Shown: positions 1 to 6,198, counted from the first letter of the stretch. The stretch is DNA of 14,534 bases from Nanobdellota archaeon (GCA_018831025.1 JAHJRB010000016.1:1-14534); one strand, 5' to 3'. Notes: a model not told the origin generated them from the sequence alone. Numbers and translations: made by a program.

Positions 1-248
1 ATAACAAAGAACAAATTATAATTAGTACTCTCAGCCTCATACTGTTTATCATCTTTAAGCAACAATCCATTAACCTGAAACTCACTACTCTTCTCTTTTT
101 TATGTACAGATTTAAGGTGTAAAGTCAATTTAGTAAATTCATGGAAAGTATTAGCATGATTCCCAATTAATTTTTTAAGAACTGTTATCTCTCCAGGTTC
201 CAATTCATTAAACTCTTTTAATTCTATTTTGTCTCCGAAATTTATCAT
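1..248 (-). CDS. Possible HPF/RaiA-like ribosome-associated protein, 3' end cut by window edge
   Basis: Only the first 82 codons are inside the window; the gene runs off the left edge. It starts with ATG at 248. The visible protein is charged and soluble, with no signal or membrane segment. An N-terminal stretch rich in Glu and Lys is followed by a strand-like segment (LTLHLKSVHKK, about residues 43-53), then EFQVNGLLL and a YEAES segment. This order (basic strand with HLK, second strand, acidic F/Y-E-A-E-S turn) recalls small archaeal relatives of the ribosome hibernation factor HPF/RaiA, which dock on the 30S subunit. The match is from memory of the pattern, not an alignment, so the family is tentative. 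The gene is divergent from the RDD gene. No clear SD precedes it, so a leaderless message is likely. Confidence 0.4.
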   Translation of the reverse strand, partial: MINFGDKIELKEFNELEPGEITVLKKLIGNHANTFHEFTKLTLHLKSVHKKEKSSEFQVNGLLLKDDKQYEAESTNYNLFFV

Positions 249-269
249 TGCAATTCTTTAAAATATTAA

Positions 270-282
270 CTTAAATAAAAAC
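270..282 (-). promoter_or_regulatory. TATA-like box for the gene at 1-248
   Basis: On the minus strand this reads as a T-rich TTTTTATTTAAG element centred about 28 bp before the ATG at 248. That spacing fits an archaeal TATA box with transcription starting at or next to the start codon. It is weaker than the box of the divergent RDD gene. Confidence 0.35.
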
Positions 283-310
283 TTTTCTAATTTCTAACCA
301 TTATATAACA

Positions 311-322
311 ATATTTATATAT
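311..322 (+). promoter_or_regulatory. TATA box for the RDD-SppA operon
   Basis: ATATTTATATAT is centred about 28 bp upstream of the ATG at 345, the archaeal TATA-to-start distance. No SD lies in between, so the RDD gene is probably translated from a leaderless message. Confidence 0.6.
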
Positions 323-344
323 CCTACACTTACTTAATAAAATA

Positions 345-770
345 ATGTCTTTACCACCATCAAATCTAAAACGTTTAGGAAGTTTCTTAATTGATATATT
401 AATATTAAACGTCTTTATAACAAAACCTTTATCCTCTTTAATTGAGACAAATATTCCCCAGAATATAACTGATTTATTCACAATGGACTTGGGAAACATT
501 TTCTTCGTAGCCTCCTTAATAAGTTTAATCAATTTTATTTATTGGATTATATTAGAATATAAAATAAAACAAACAATAGGAGCTTTAATATTCAATATCT
601 CAGTAAAATCAGAAACAAAAAGTTTAACATTTTTACAAATATTTATAAGGAACATAACAAAGTTATCATTTTTATTATTAATAATAGATTCTATAGGAAT
701 CTTATTTACAAAGAAAAAACAAAGATTCACTGAAAAATTAACAAAGACACTTACAATAGAAAATGGGTAA
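345..770 (+). CDS. RDD family membrane protein
   Basis: A 141-residue integral membrane protein with the RDD layout. Residues 8-25 contain LKRLGSFLIDILIL, holding the family Arg (R10) and Asp (D17). A second hydrophobic segment lies at about 51-72. The KQTIGALIFNISV segment at about 75-87 follows. The C-terminal part has a hydrophobic stretch at about 107-121 and the QRFTEKLTKT tail, which matches the family's rQ..hDklagT region with Glu in place of Asp. RDD proteins are small polytopic membrane proteins whose roles are mostly unknown; a few are linked to ion transport. The gene overlaps the SppA gene by 8 nt, so the two are co-transcribed and translationally coupled, and a role in the envelope or in peptide turnover is plausible. 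Family call is firm; function is open. Confidence 0.8.
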   Translation: MSLPPSNLKRLGSFLIDILILNVFITKPLSSLIETNIPQNITDLFTMDLGNIFFVASLISLINFIYWIILEYKIKQTIGALIFNISVKSETKSLTFLQIFIRNITKLSFLLLIIDSIGILFTKKKQRFTEKLTKTLTIENG

Positions 771-1671
771 AATAAAAACAATAATAGTAGTTGTAATAGT
801 GCTTTACTTAATCTCATTACTATCTTCTAAATTAATAACCAGCAACTTTAAAGAAGAAATAATCAGTAATGGCATAGCTATAATAAAAATAGACGGAACA
901 ATAGTCCCAACAGAAAGAAACAGCATCCTAGGCACAGGCTATGTAGATTCTGACTCGGTTTTAGCTAACCTAAAAAAAGCAGATGAAAACTCAGGAGTTA
1001 AAGCTATTATCTTAGAAATTAACTCCGGCGGAGGTGCTGTAGTAGCCTCAAAAGAAATAGCAGATAAAGTAAGATCTATAAAAAAACCAACAATAGCCCT
1101 TATAAGAGAAGTAGGCGCTTCAGGAGCTTATTGGGTTGCCTCCTCAGCAGATGTAGTCATAGCAGATGAATTAAGCATTACCGGCAGTATTTCAGTTGTT
1201 GCTTCTTATTTAGAATACTCTGGACTTTTAGATAAATATAATATTACATATGAAAGTTTAACAACAGGGAAATACAAAGATACTGGCTCCCCATTTAAAG
1301 AACTAACAAATGAAGAAAGAAATTTATTATTAAAAAAATTAAACATAATCCAGGAAAGATTCATACAAGACATTGCAAGAAACAGAAACATGACTGTAGA
1401 AAAAGTTAGAGAACTAGCAACTGGAATGATTTTCTTAGGCATAGAAGCTAAAGAACTCGGTTTAATAGATGAACTTGGAAATAGAGAAACAGCAATAGAT
1501 AAAGCAAAAGAATTAGCTAATTTAAAAAAAGAGAAAGTTATAGAATACATTAAAAAGCCATCTTTATTGCATATTTTTGACAAATTAACAGCAGAAAGCT
1601 TTTATTCTATGGGCCAAGGTCTTGGAGATTCTTTAAAATCTGAAGAAGAATTCAAAATTTTAGCTAAATAA
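763..1671 (+). CDS. sppA: Signal peptide peptidase SppA-like serine protease (S49 family)
   Basis: A 302-residue membrane-anchored peptidase that cleaves leftover signal peptides or other membrane peptides. An N-terminal transmembrane helix lies at about residues 6-24. The ClpP-like fold follows, with INSGGGAV at about 86-93 and VGASGAYWVASSAD around the nucleophile Ser120. The general base is Lys172 in KYKDTGSP. The Ser-Lys spacing of 52 residues is the same as I recall for studied SppA enzymes (Ser147/Lys199 and Ser162/Lys214). Length fits the short, single-domain form found in archaea and Bacillus. The start overlaps the RDD stop by 8 nt. The gene ends 1 nt from the convergent sugar transferase stop, with no room for a separate terminator. 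Confidence 0.93.
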   Translation: MGKIKTIIVVVIVLYLISLLSSKLITSNFKEEIISNGIAIIKIDGTIVPTERNSILGTGYVDSDSVLANLKKADENSGVKAIILEINSGGGAVVASKEIADKVRSIKKPTIALIREVGASGAYWVASSADVVIADELSITGSISVVASYLEYSGLLDKYNITYESLTTGKYKDTGSPFKELTNEERNLLLKKLNIIQERFIQDIARNRNMTVEKVRELATGMIFLGIEAKELGLIDELGNRETAIDKAKELANLKKEKVIEYIKKPSLLHIFDKLTAESFYSMGQGLGDSLKSEEEFKILAK

Positions 1672-1672
1672 A

Positions 1673-2176
1673 CTAACTACTTCTCGTTCCTCTAAAAAGG
1701 ATGTTATACATAACTCTAAAAAAATATTTTATATCTGTTTGTATAGGATGTTGTTCTTTCTGCCTCAAATAGTCCATTTCAACAGCTATAGAACCTCCCA
1801 CTTCTTCTAGATTTTTATAAGCATAAGGAGGACTGACCAATCCAGGTTTAAATTCAAGCGCCATTTCTTTTAATTCTTCTGGATCAACAGACCATTCTTC
1901 TTCTGTTCTAGGCCTTATTCCAACAAGTGCCATTTCTCCTTTTAACACATTATAAAACTGAGGCAATTCATCAATCCCATATCTTCTCAGGAATCTTCTG
2001 CCGGGAATAATCCTAGGATCCTCAACAATTTTACCCAATGAATCTCTCCCATTTTCCTGAATTAATCTACAACGATCACTACTTGCATCTTTCACCATTG
2101 TTCTAATCTTTCTAAAAGTAAATGGTTTTCCATTTTTACCAACTTTTGTAGTAGTATAAAATAAATCCTCTAACAT
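1673..2176 (-). CDS. Bacterial-type sugar-phosphate transferase (WcaJ/PglC family core) lacking the membrane helix
   Basis: A 167-residue protein matching the catalytic core of monotopic phosphoglycosyl transferases, which move a sugar phosphate from a nucleotide sugar to a polyprenyl phosphate at the membrane. The KVGKNGKPFTFRKIRTM segment at about 11-27 is the family's RvG..gk.F...KfRtM. The catalytic Asp-Glu pair is D69-E70 in RYGIDELPQF, followed by LKGEMALVGIRPR and a diverged KPGL region near 110. The usual N-terminal re-entrant helix, about 35-40 residues ahead of the first motif, is absent: the ORF begins almost at that motif, and an in-frame stop lies four codons upstream of the ATG. 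It is therefore a soluble core, a partner-dependent enzyme or a shortened relic. The upstream NUDIX stop is about 31 nt away. Confidence 0.82.
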   Translation of the reverse strand: MLEDLFYTTTKVGKNGKPFTFRKIRTMVKDASSDRCRLIQENGRDSLGKIVEDPRIIPGRRFLRRYGIDELPQFYNVLKGEMALVGIRPRTEEEWSVDPEELKEMALEFKPGLVSPPYAYKNLEEVGGSIAVEMDYLRQKEQHPIQTDIKYFFRVMYNILFRGTRSS

Positions 2177-2207
2177 AAAATAACATTAAAAAAAGGCTTT
2201 AAAAGCT

Positions 2208-2579
2208 TTATTTAACCTTAAAATATCTTAAAACTGGTTCTATATTAGGCGCTACATCTTCAGGAAGGTTATTAACATCTATCCACTTAAACTCTCTAGT
2301 ATCTCTACCTTTCTTAATCTCCCCTTTCCTTTTAGCTAAATAATGGATTAGGATAACATATTCATTATCTCTTGTAAATGCCATAACGCATGGATTTTCT
2401 TTTAACTCAACCATAATCCCCAGCTCTTCCTTAACTTCTCTTTTAGCATTTTCTAAAAAATTATTATTATCTAGCTGTTTTCCACCAGGAAATTTCCAAA
2501 ACTCATCATCCCCATGTTTATCCAGTAATACCTTATTATTTTCAACTATAACAGGTCCAGAAGCTATGGTTACTTTAAT
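2208..2579 (-). CDS. NUDIX hydrolase, probable ATT start
   Basis: A pyrophosphohydrolase-type protein of about 123 residues that would cleave nucleoside diphosphate-linked substrates; the exact substrate is unknown. Counting from the proposed start, ASGPVIVENNKVLL spans 6-19 and FWKFPGG spans 27-33. The NUDIX box is at 33-55, with AKREVKEELGI supplying the RE..EE metal ligands. The first Glu of the canonical box is Asn. FKWIDVNNLPED near the end is typical of the fold. No ATG, GTG or TTG exists between the upstream in-frame TAG (2619-2621) and the NUDIX box; the first conventional start, ATG at 2414, would cut the box in two. ATT at 2579, followed by KVTIASGP, sits where homologues place their first Met and about 27 bp after a TATA box. 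A 5' truncation is the alternative. Confidence 0.78.
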   Translation of the reverse strand: MKVTIASGPVIVENNKVLLDKHGDDEFWKFPGGKQLDNNNFLENAKREVKEELGIMVELKENPCVMAFTRDNEYVILIHYLAKRKGEIKKGRDTREFKWIDVNNLPEDVAPNIEPVLRYFKVK

Positions 2580-2602
2580 TTCCTCATTATCTTTTCCAAT
2601 TC

Positions 2603-2610
2603 CTTTATAG
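2603..2610 (-). promoter_or_regulatory. TATA box for the NUDIX gene
   Basis: On the minus strand CTATAAAG lies about 27 bp before the ATT at 2579, the archaeal TATA-to-start spacing. This supports transcription beginning next to the proposed ATT start, that is a leaderless message. It also abuts the palindrome at 2614-2661. Confidence 0.45.
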
Positions 2611-2613
2611 TGT

Positions 2614-2661
2614 GTGAACTACTCCCATCTTACGAAAGGAGACTTCTCGCTTAAAAGAGTT
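2614..2661. mobile_element. Possible remnant of an IS200/IS605-type (TnpB) element end
   Basis: GTGAACTACTCCCATC followed by TTACGAAAGGAGACTTCTCGC resembles, from memory, the terminal palindromes of IS200/IS605-type and TnpB-only elements, with the pattern GTGAACTACTCCC-hairpin-GGGACTTCTCGC. Here the right arm has decayed: only CTCC at 2622-2625 and GGAG at 2638-2641 still pair across the loop. No transposase or TnpB ORF is in the window, so at most this is a solo end or MITE-like relic. It lies directly upstream of the NUDIX promoter. Open reading in the plus frame through it is incidental. Confidence 0.35.
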
Positions 2662-2727
2662 AAAAAACTTACTAAAAAGTCACAAATTACTTTATTTTAC
2701 CCAATTTATAGCCTTAAACAACAAAAT

Positions 2728-2738
2728 CTTTATATAAG
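2728..2738 (+). promoter_or_regulatory. TATA box for the acidic mini-protein gene
   Basis: CTTTATATAAG is a near-consensus archaeal TATA box. Transcription would start near 2759-2760, giving a leader of roughly 23 nt that carries the AAAGGAGG SD at 2766-2773, 9 nt before the ATG. Strong promoter plus strong SD suggests high expression. Confidence 0.7.
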
Positions 2739-2782
2739 ATTAAGGTTTTTCCTTATTTTATCAATAAAGGAGGTTTTTAACA

Positions 2783-2944
2783 ATGAATTTTCAAGATGAA
2801 GGAGCACCTGAAGAAGGTGGAGCACCAGCAGAACCTACAGAAGAACCAACTGACGTAGGCGGCGATGACTCCAGCGATGAAGGTGGAGACGAACCTGCAC
2901 CAGAAGAACCATCAGACGATTCTTCAGATAAAGGTGATATGTAA
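2783..2944 (+). CDS. Small, highly acidic, disordered protein (53 aa)
   Basis: Not recognised as a known family. The protein has 53 residues and is built almost entirely of Asp, Glu, Gly, Pro, Ala and Ser, with one Lys, no Arg, no Cys and one aromatic residue (Phe3). It contains two related segments, EEGGAPAEPTEEP and EGGDEPAPEEPSDD, suggesting an internal duplication. No signal peptide or membrane helix is present, and it is predicted to be unfolded and strongly negative. The gene is convincing despite its size: consensus TATA, AAAGGAGG SD with 9-nt spacing, and a hairpin plus T-run right after the stop. Roles could include an acidic partner of basic proteins, a charge buffer or a tail-like chaperone, but nothing in the sequence decides among these. 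Its codons use more GC than the neighbours, as Gly/Pro/Ala-rich coding requires. Confidence 0.8.
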   Translation: MNFQDEGAPEEGGAPAEPTEEPTDVGGDDSSDEGGDEPAPEEPSDDSSDKGDM

Positions 2945-2952
2945 TTTTTTAT

Positions 2953-2980
2953 GGTTTTTTTAAAAAACCTTTTTTTATTT
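2953..2980. terminator. Hairpin and T-run, bidirectional terminator
   Basis: GGTTTTTT at 2953-2960 pairs with AAAAAACC at 2962-2969, followed by a T-rich stretch to 2980. It lies 8 nt after the stop of the acidic protein gene, and its T-run continues into the last codons of the convergent ROK gene. The palindrome could serve both strands. Confidence 0.65.
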
Positions 2981-3808
2981 CTTTAACAATAACCCAGCAC
3001 CTAAAATTCCAGAATTCTTTAATTTACTCCACTGAACATTAACTTTCTTTGGTAAAATACTGTATTTTTGAGCTTCTTTCCTTACAATGCTAATATATTC
3101 ATTCCCTGCATCTTTTAACCCTCCCACTAAAATCACTACTTCAGGATCAAATGCATTTACTAAGCTTCCAATGCCTATTCCTAACTTCTCAGCAGCATCC
3201 CTTAAGATTTTATCTGCTTTTTTATTATTAAGTTTCTTTAACTCCCCAGCTAAATATTCTTTTCCAAAAACAATCCTAGCATCTTTTTTTATTTTTGTTC
3301 CGCTAGCCCAATATTCAAGGTCTTTTTCATCCTGAATAATTATATGCCCAATCTCTCCACCATAACCTTGCCCTTTATACAAACTACCATCTATAATTAC
3401 TCCCCCTCCAATTCCAGTTCCTAAGGTAAGTACAATAAAATTCTTCTTTTTTACTCCATAGACTAATTCAGCTAAAGCAGCACATTTAGCATCATTTTCT
3501 ATTTCTATTCTAGTTTTGAATTTTTTTTGTAAAAACTTTTTTAAATTAAAGTTTCTAATAGGTAAATTAGGTGGGTTCTTAATAACACCATCTAACAGCG
3601 GCCCAGGACTTCCAATTCCAATTCCTTTTATTTTTTCAACACCTTTAGCCTCCTCAATAGCTTTTACTAATTGTTTTAATACAACATTTTTTCCTTCACT
3701 AGCCATAGTATCATGCTTTACTAGTCTCAAAATTCTCCTTCCAGACATTAAAGCAGCCCTAATACTAGTTCCTCCAAAATCTACAGCAATTATTTTATTT
3801 CCTGCCAT
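2975..3808 (-). CDS. ROK family sugar kinase (probable glucokinase)
   Basis: A 277-residue ROK kinase that would phosphorylate glucose or a related hexose with ATP. AVDFGGTSIRAAL at 8-20 is the phosphate-binding loop of the ASKHA fold. IGIGSPGPLL at about 63-72 and IENDAKCAALAE at 103-114 follow, with catalytic Asp106. LGTGIGGGVIIDG at 129-141 and GEIGH at 151-155 are also present. The usual Cys-rich zinc motif after GEIGH is missing: residues 156-170 contain no Cys, as in some archaeal and atypical ROK members. GAGLLLKK closes the fold. The start overlaps the cupin stop by 14 nt, with a GAGG SD inside the cupin gene, so the two are coupled. Glucose is the most likely substrate given the glycolytic block downstream, but mannose, fructose or an amino sugar cannot be excluded. 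Confidence 0.88.
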   Translation of the reverse strand: MAGNKIIAVDFGGTSIRAALMSGRRILRLVKHDTMASEGKNVVLKQLVKAIEEAKGVEKIKGIGIGSPGPLLDGVIKNPPNLPIRNFNLKKFLQKKFKTRIEIENDAKCAALAELVYGVKKKNFIVLTLGTGIGGGVIIDGSLYKGQGYGGEIGHIIIQDEKDLEYWASGTKIKKDARIVFGKEYLAGELKKLNNKKADKILRDAAEKLGIGIGSLVNAFDPEVVILVGGLKDAGNEYISIVRKEAQKYSILPKKVNVQWSKLKNSGILGAGLLLKK

Positions 3809-4130
3809 ATTTATCCTCTAATCTAATAATATCATTAGCCTCATATCTTCCTTTAATGATTTCAAGAACTCTGATTTCTTTTCCCTTAGAAAACAACCTA
3901 TGTACCTGTCCTTTCCTAATATTTACAACTCCGCCTTTTTTCACTTTAATTTGTTTACTTCCTAACTGCGCGTATCCCTCTGTTAAAAAATACCATAACT
4001 CACTTCTTTTCTTATGTTTCTGCAAGCTAAGAACTTGATTTGGTTTAACAATCAAAATCTTCACAGTTGCCTTATCATTAACAACAAAATGTTTTTCTTG
4101 ACCCCAAGGCTTCTTAACCTCTTTTATCAT
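3795..4130 (-). CDS. Cupin, type II mannose-6-phosphate isomerase domain
   Basis: A 111-residue single-domain cupin like the C-terminal isomerase half of bifunctional mannose-1-phosphate guanylyltransferase/phosphomannose isomerases. It would interconvert mannose 6-phosphate and fructose 6-phosphate using a bound metal. Seen here: KPWGQEKHF at the N terminus, LSLQKHKKRSELWYFL at 35-50 supplying metal ligands Gln37, His39 and Glu44, and GQVHRL with His77 as the fourth ligand. The DIIRLEDKYGRK ending is diagnostic of the family. It is the first gene of a two-gene unit with the ROK kinase, preceded by a TATA box and no SD, so probably leaderless. It duplicates an activity expected of the PGI/PMI at 6569-7402, and so may serve mannose-based glycan precursors instead of glycolysis. 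Confidence 0.88.
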   Translation of the reverse strand: MIKEVKKPWGQEKHFVVNDKATVKILIVKPNQVLSLQKHKKRSELWYFLTEGYAQLGSKQIKVKKGGVVNIRKGQVHRLFSKGKEIRVLEIIKGRYEANDIIRLEDKYGRK

Positions 4131-4152
4131 AACTTTAGAAAATATGTTTTAG

Positions 4153-4165
4153 CTTATATAATTTT
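4153..4165 (-). promoter_or_regulatory. TATA box for the cupin-ROK operon
   Basis: AAATTATATAAGC on the minus strand is centred about 28 bp before the ATG at 4130. It sits in the 38-nt gap after the SDR stop, so the sugar unit has its own promoter apart from the SDR gene. Confidence 0.6.
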
Positions 4166-4168
4166 TTA

Positions 4169-4915
4169 TTACAGCATAGAAGTCCATCCACCATCAATAA
4201 CTAAAGTAGTTCCAGTTACATAGCTAGCTTCTTTACTTACAAGGTAAACAACACCATTAGCAATATCCTCTGGATTTCCAATTCTTTTAATCGGCAACTT
4301 CATTAACATTCCTCTCTTAGCTTGTTTACTGCTTAGAATTCCAGTAGTCATAGCAGTTCTAATAATTCCAGGACAAACAGCATTAACTCTAATTCCATAT
4401 TGTCCCCAATCTCCAGCCAAAGTTTTTGTTAACATTATTATTCCTCCTTTGCTAGCACAATAAGCAGCACTTTGACTAAAACCCATTAAACCAGCTATTG
4501 AAGCTACATTAACAATATTCCCTTTACTTCTTTTCAAATAAGGAAAAGCCTCTTTACAGCATAAAAAATATCCACTCAAATTAACTTTAATAATTTTACT
4601 CCAGTCTTCTTCACTAAAATTTTCACTCTCTCCAGCCCTATAAATTCCCGCATTATTAACTAAAATATCTATTCTCTTGAAACTTTTTACAGTTTCTTTA
4701 ATCATATTTTTAATAGATCTACCATCAGAAGTATCAACCATAAGAAACATAGATTTTCTTCTTAAAGATTTAATTTTCTTAACAGTATTTTCTCCATTAA
4801 TAATATCTCCAACAACAACATCACACCCTTGTTTAGCTAAACTAATCGCAATAGCTTGACCTATACCTCTAGCACCCCCTGTTACTACCGCCACCTTATT
4901 TTTTAATTCAAACAT
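4169..4915 (-). CDS. Short-chain dehydrogenase/reductase (FabG-like classical SDR)
   Basis: A 248-residue NAD(P)-dependent oxidoreductase with every classical SDR motif. TGGARGIG at 12-19 is the nucleotide loop. Asp37 at the end of the second strand (VVVGDI) favours NAD over NADP. NNAGIY at 87-92 is present, and the catalytic set is Ser139, Tyr152 and Lys156 in VASIAG and YCASK. CPGIIRTAMT and VIDGGWTSML close the fold and the substrate side. Length is typical. Substrate is not deducible: FabG-like acyl reductases, glucose 1-dehydrogenases and sugar-alcohol dehydrogenases share this pattern. Because archaea lack standard fatty acid synthesis, and sugar genes lie next to it, a sugar or polyol substrate is somewhat more likely, which is inference. 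It has its own TATA box. Confidence 0.9.
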   Translation of the reverse strand: MFELKNKVAVVTGGARGIGQAIAISLAKQGCDVVVGDIINGENTVKKIKSLRRKSMFLMVDTSDGRSIKNMIKETVKSFKRIDILVNNAGIYRAGESENFSEEDWSKIIKVNLSGYFLCCKEAFPYLKRSKGNIVNVASIAGLMGFSQSAAYCASKGGIIMLTKTLAGDWGQYGIRVNAVCPGIIRTAMTTGILSSKQAKRGMLMKLPIKRIGNPEDIANGVVYLVSKEASYVTGTTLVIDGGWTSML

Positions 4916-4937
4916 ACCTTATAATAAACATAATCTA

Positions 4938-4950
4938 ATATATATAATTT
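4938..4950 (-). promoter_or_regulatory. TATA box for the SDR gene
   Basis: AAATTATATATATTA on the minus strand is centred about 28 bp before the ATG at 4915, with no SD, suggesting a leaderless message. It is back to back with the box of the Cys-rich protein gene. Confidence 0.6.
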
Positions 4951-4958
4951 ATCAAAAC

Positions 4959-4969
4959 AGTTTTATATT
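4959..4969 (+). promoter_or_regulatory. TATA box for the Cys-rich secreted protein gene
   Basis: TTTTATATT is centred about 25 bp before the ATG at 4990. No SD is seen, so the message is probably leaderless. Confidence 0.55.
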
Positions 4970-4989
4970 ACTTTAACTTCTAAATTTTT

Positions 4990-5751
4990 ATGAAAAAACT
5001 ATTATTTTTATTATTAATAACTTTAATACCTTCAACATTAGCAGTTACATTACAAAAAGACCAAGTAACTAACTATAACGGACATGATATAACAGTTACA
5101 GGCTTCCAAGAAGATAAAGTTTTAATCAGAGTAGATGATAGTAGTAATATAATTTCTGAAGGTCAACAAAAAGAAATCAGTGGAGTTAAGATAACAGTAA
5201 CAGAAATTTTCTTTGCAGATGACTTGTCTACAGTTGATATTGATTTAAGCTTAAGTTACACATGCGGAGACGCTACTTGTGACAATTTTGAAAACTATGA
5301 AACTTGCTGCACTGATTGTGGATGTGACCAGTTAACAACTCAAAAATGTGTAGAAAATATTTGTATTACTCCTGAATGCACCTCAGATACTAACTGTAAT
5401 GATAATAACGAACTAACAGAAGATTACTGTGAAGATTACAAATGTAAATTTAGAAAGATAAGATGTGAAACAAACTTAGACTGCAATGACAACGACCCAG
5501 ATACAGATGATACTTGTAATAGTGGAAATTGTTTAAATATTCTTAACTATGTTTGTAAATTAGATGAAGATTGTGAAGATTCTAACCCATGCACAACAGA
5601 ATCTTGTGTAAATAAAGACTGTGTCTACACTACAGATCCAGACTGCGATTATGAACCTCCAGAAAAAGAAGAAACAACAAATAATAATGAAACAATTGAG
5701 AAAAAAGGATTTTTATCAAGACTTTTTAGCTGGTTAGCTAATTTATTTTAA
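4990..5751 (+). CDS. Secreted Cys-rich repeat protein with hydrophobic C-terminal tail
   Basis: A 253-residue exported protein of unknown function. Residues 1-18 form a signal peptide (KK, then a Leu-rich core, ending STLA). Residues 19-88 are a beta-rich domain without Cys. Residues 91-219 hold 22 cysteines: first a CGDATC-N8-CC-x2-CGC block like the CGDGxC...CCxDCGC motif of many exported archaeal and bacterial proteins, then about four Asp/Asn-rich repeats (for example ECTSDTNCNDNNELTEDYC and LDCNDNDPDTDDTC). These repeats probably carry disulfides and may bind calcium, which is inferred from their acidity. A charged linker at 222-238 leads to a final aromatic amphipathic segment, KKGFLSRLFSWLANLF, which could act as a membrane or partner anchor. 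Likely cell-surface, possibly adhesion. It is a single-gene unit. Confidence 0.8.
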   Translation: MKKLLFLLLITLIPSTLAVTLQKDQVTNYNGHDITVTGFQEDKVLIRVDDSSNIISEGQQKEISGVKITVTEIFFADDLSTVDIDLSLSYTCGDATCDNFENYETCCTDCGCDQLTTQKCVENICITPECTSDTNCNDNNELTEDYCEDYKCKFRKIRCETNLDCNDNDPDTDDTCNSGNCLNILNYVCKLDEDCEDSNPCTTESCVNKDCVYTTDPDCDYEPPEKEETTNNNETIEKKGFLSRLFSWLANLF

Positions 5752-5763
5752 AAAAAATAAAAA

Positions 5764-6198
5764 TTAGTTGATTTTTACAACCTTTATTTTGAAAATTAAA
5801 ACTTTTCCAGCTAAAGGATGATTTAAATCAACTTCAATCTCTTTTTCTTCAACTTTAGTAATTCTAGCAGGAATTTTTCTTCCATCAGGAAGTCCTACCG
5901 CCAACATCATTCCTTCTTTTGGTTCTTGATCCGCAGGAAGTTTATCCTTTGGAAATTTTTTAACTAATTGTTCATTCCTAGGACCATATCCTTCCTCAGG
6001 CTTTATAGTTACTTCTTTCTCTTCCCCTTCTTCCATGCCTAATACAGCCTCATCAAAACCTTTAATGACTTGTCCTTTTCCAACTTCAAATTCTAAAGGA
6101 TGACTATGCTCCCCGTGTTTAGAACTATCAAAAACTTCTCCATTCTCTAACTTTCCTTCATACTCAACACCTACTTTATCTCCATCTTTAACTGCCAT
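5764..6198 (-). CDS. FKBP-type peptidyl-prolyl isomerase (SlyD-like, with insert domain)
   Basis: A 144-residue cytosolic isomerase and folding helper that flips Xaa-Pro bonds. The FKBP half has VEYEGKLENGEVFDSS at 11-26, GQVIKGFDEAVLGM at 42-55 and EGEEKEVTIKPEEGYG at 57-72. Residues about 73-120 form the insert-in-flap domain that binds unfolded chains. The chain returns to FKBP at DLNHPLAGKVLIFKI (124-138), the conserved SlyD/archaeal FKBP signature. The His-rich metal tail of bacterial SlyD is absent. Length fits short archaeal FKBPs. The gene is monocistronic, converges on the Cys-rich protein gene with a 12-nt gap, and has a short leader with GGGAG about 9 nt before the ATG. Confidence 0.95.
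   Translation of the reverse strand: MAVKDGDKVGVEYEGKLENGEVFDSSKHGEHSHPLEFEVGKGQVIKGFDEAVLGMEEGEEKEVTIKPEEGYGPRNEQLVKKFPKDKLPADQEPKEGMMLAVGLPDGRKIPARITKVEEKEIEVDLNHPLAGKVLIFKIKVVKIN

Noticed and set aside
539..817. 92-aa minus-strand ORF opposite the RDD/SppA junction
   Set aside because: Low-complexity hydrophobic shadow without start signals.
1206..1583. 125-aa minus-strand ORF opposite sppA
   Set aside because: Covers the catalytic region of SppA in antisense and shows no independent signal.
2208..2414. Small 68-aa gene beginning at ATG 2414
   Set aside because: That ATG lies inside the NUDIX box (GIMVEL). The frame continues upstream through FWKFPGG, so this is only the C-terminal part of a longer gene.
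2580..2782. tRNA or structured RNA in the intergenic stretch
   Set aside because: No cloverleaf or T-loop sequence (GGTTCRA) seen; only the partial palindrome and promoter elements are present.
2614..2799. 61-aa plus-strand ORF starting in the palindrome
   Set aside because: It overlaps the promoter, SD and start of the acidic protein gene in another frame, and has no protein features beyond the palindrome translation.
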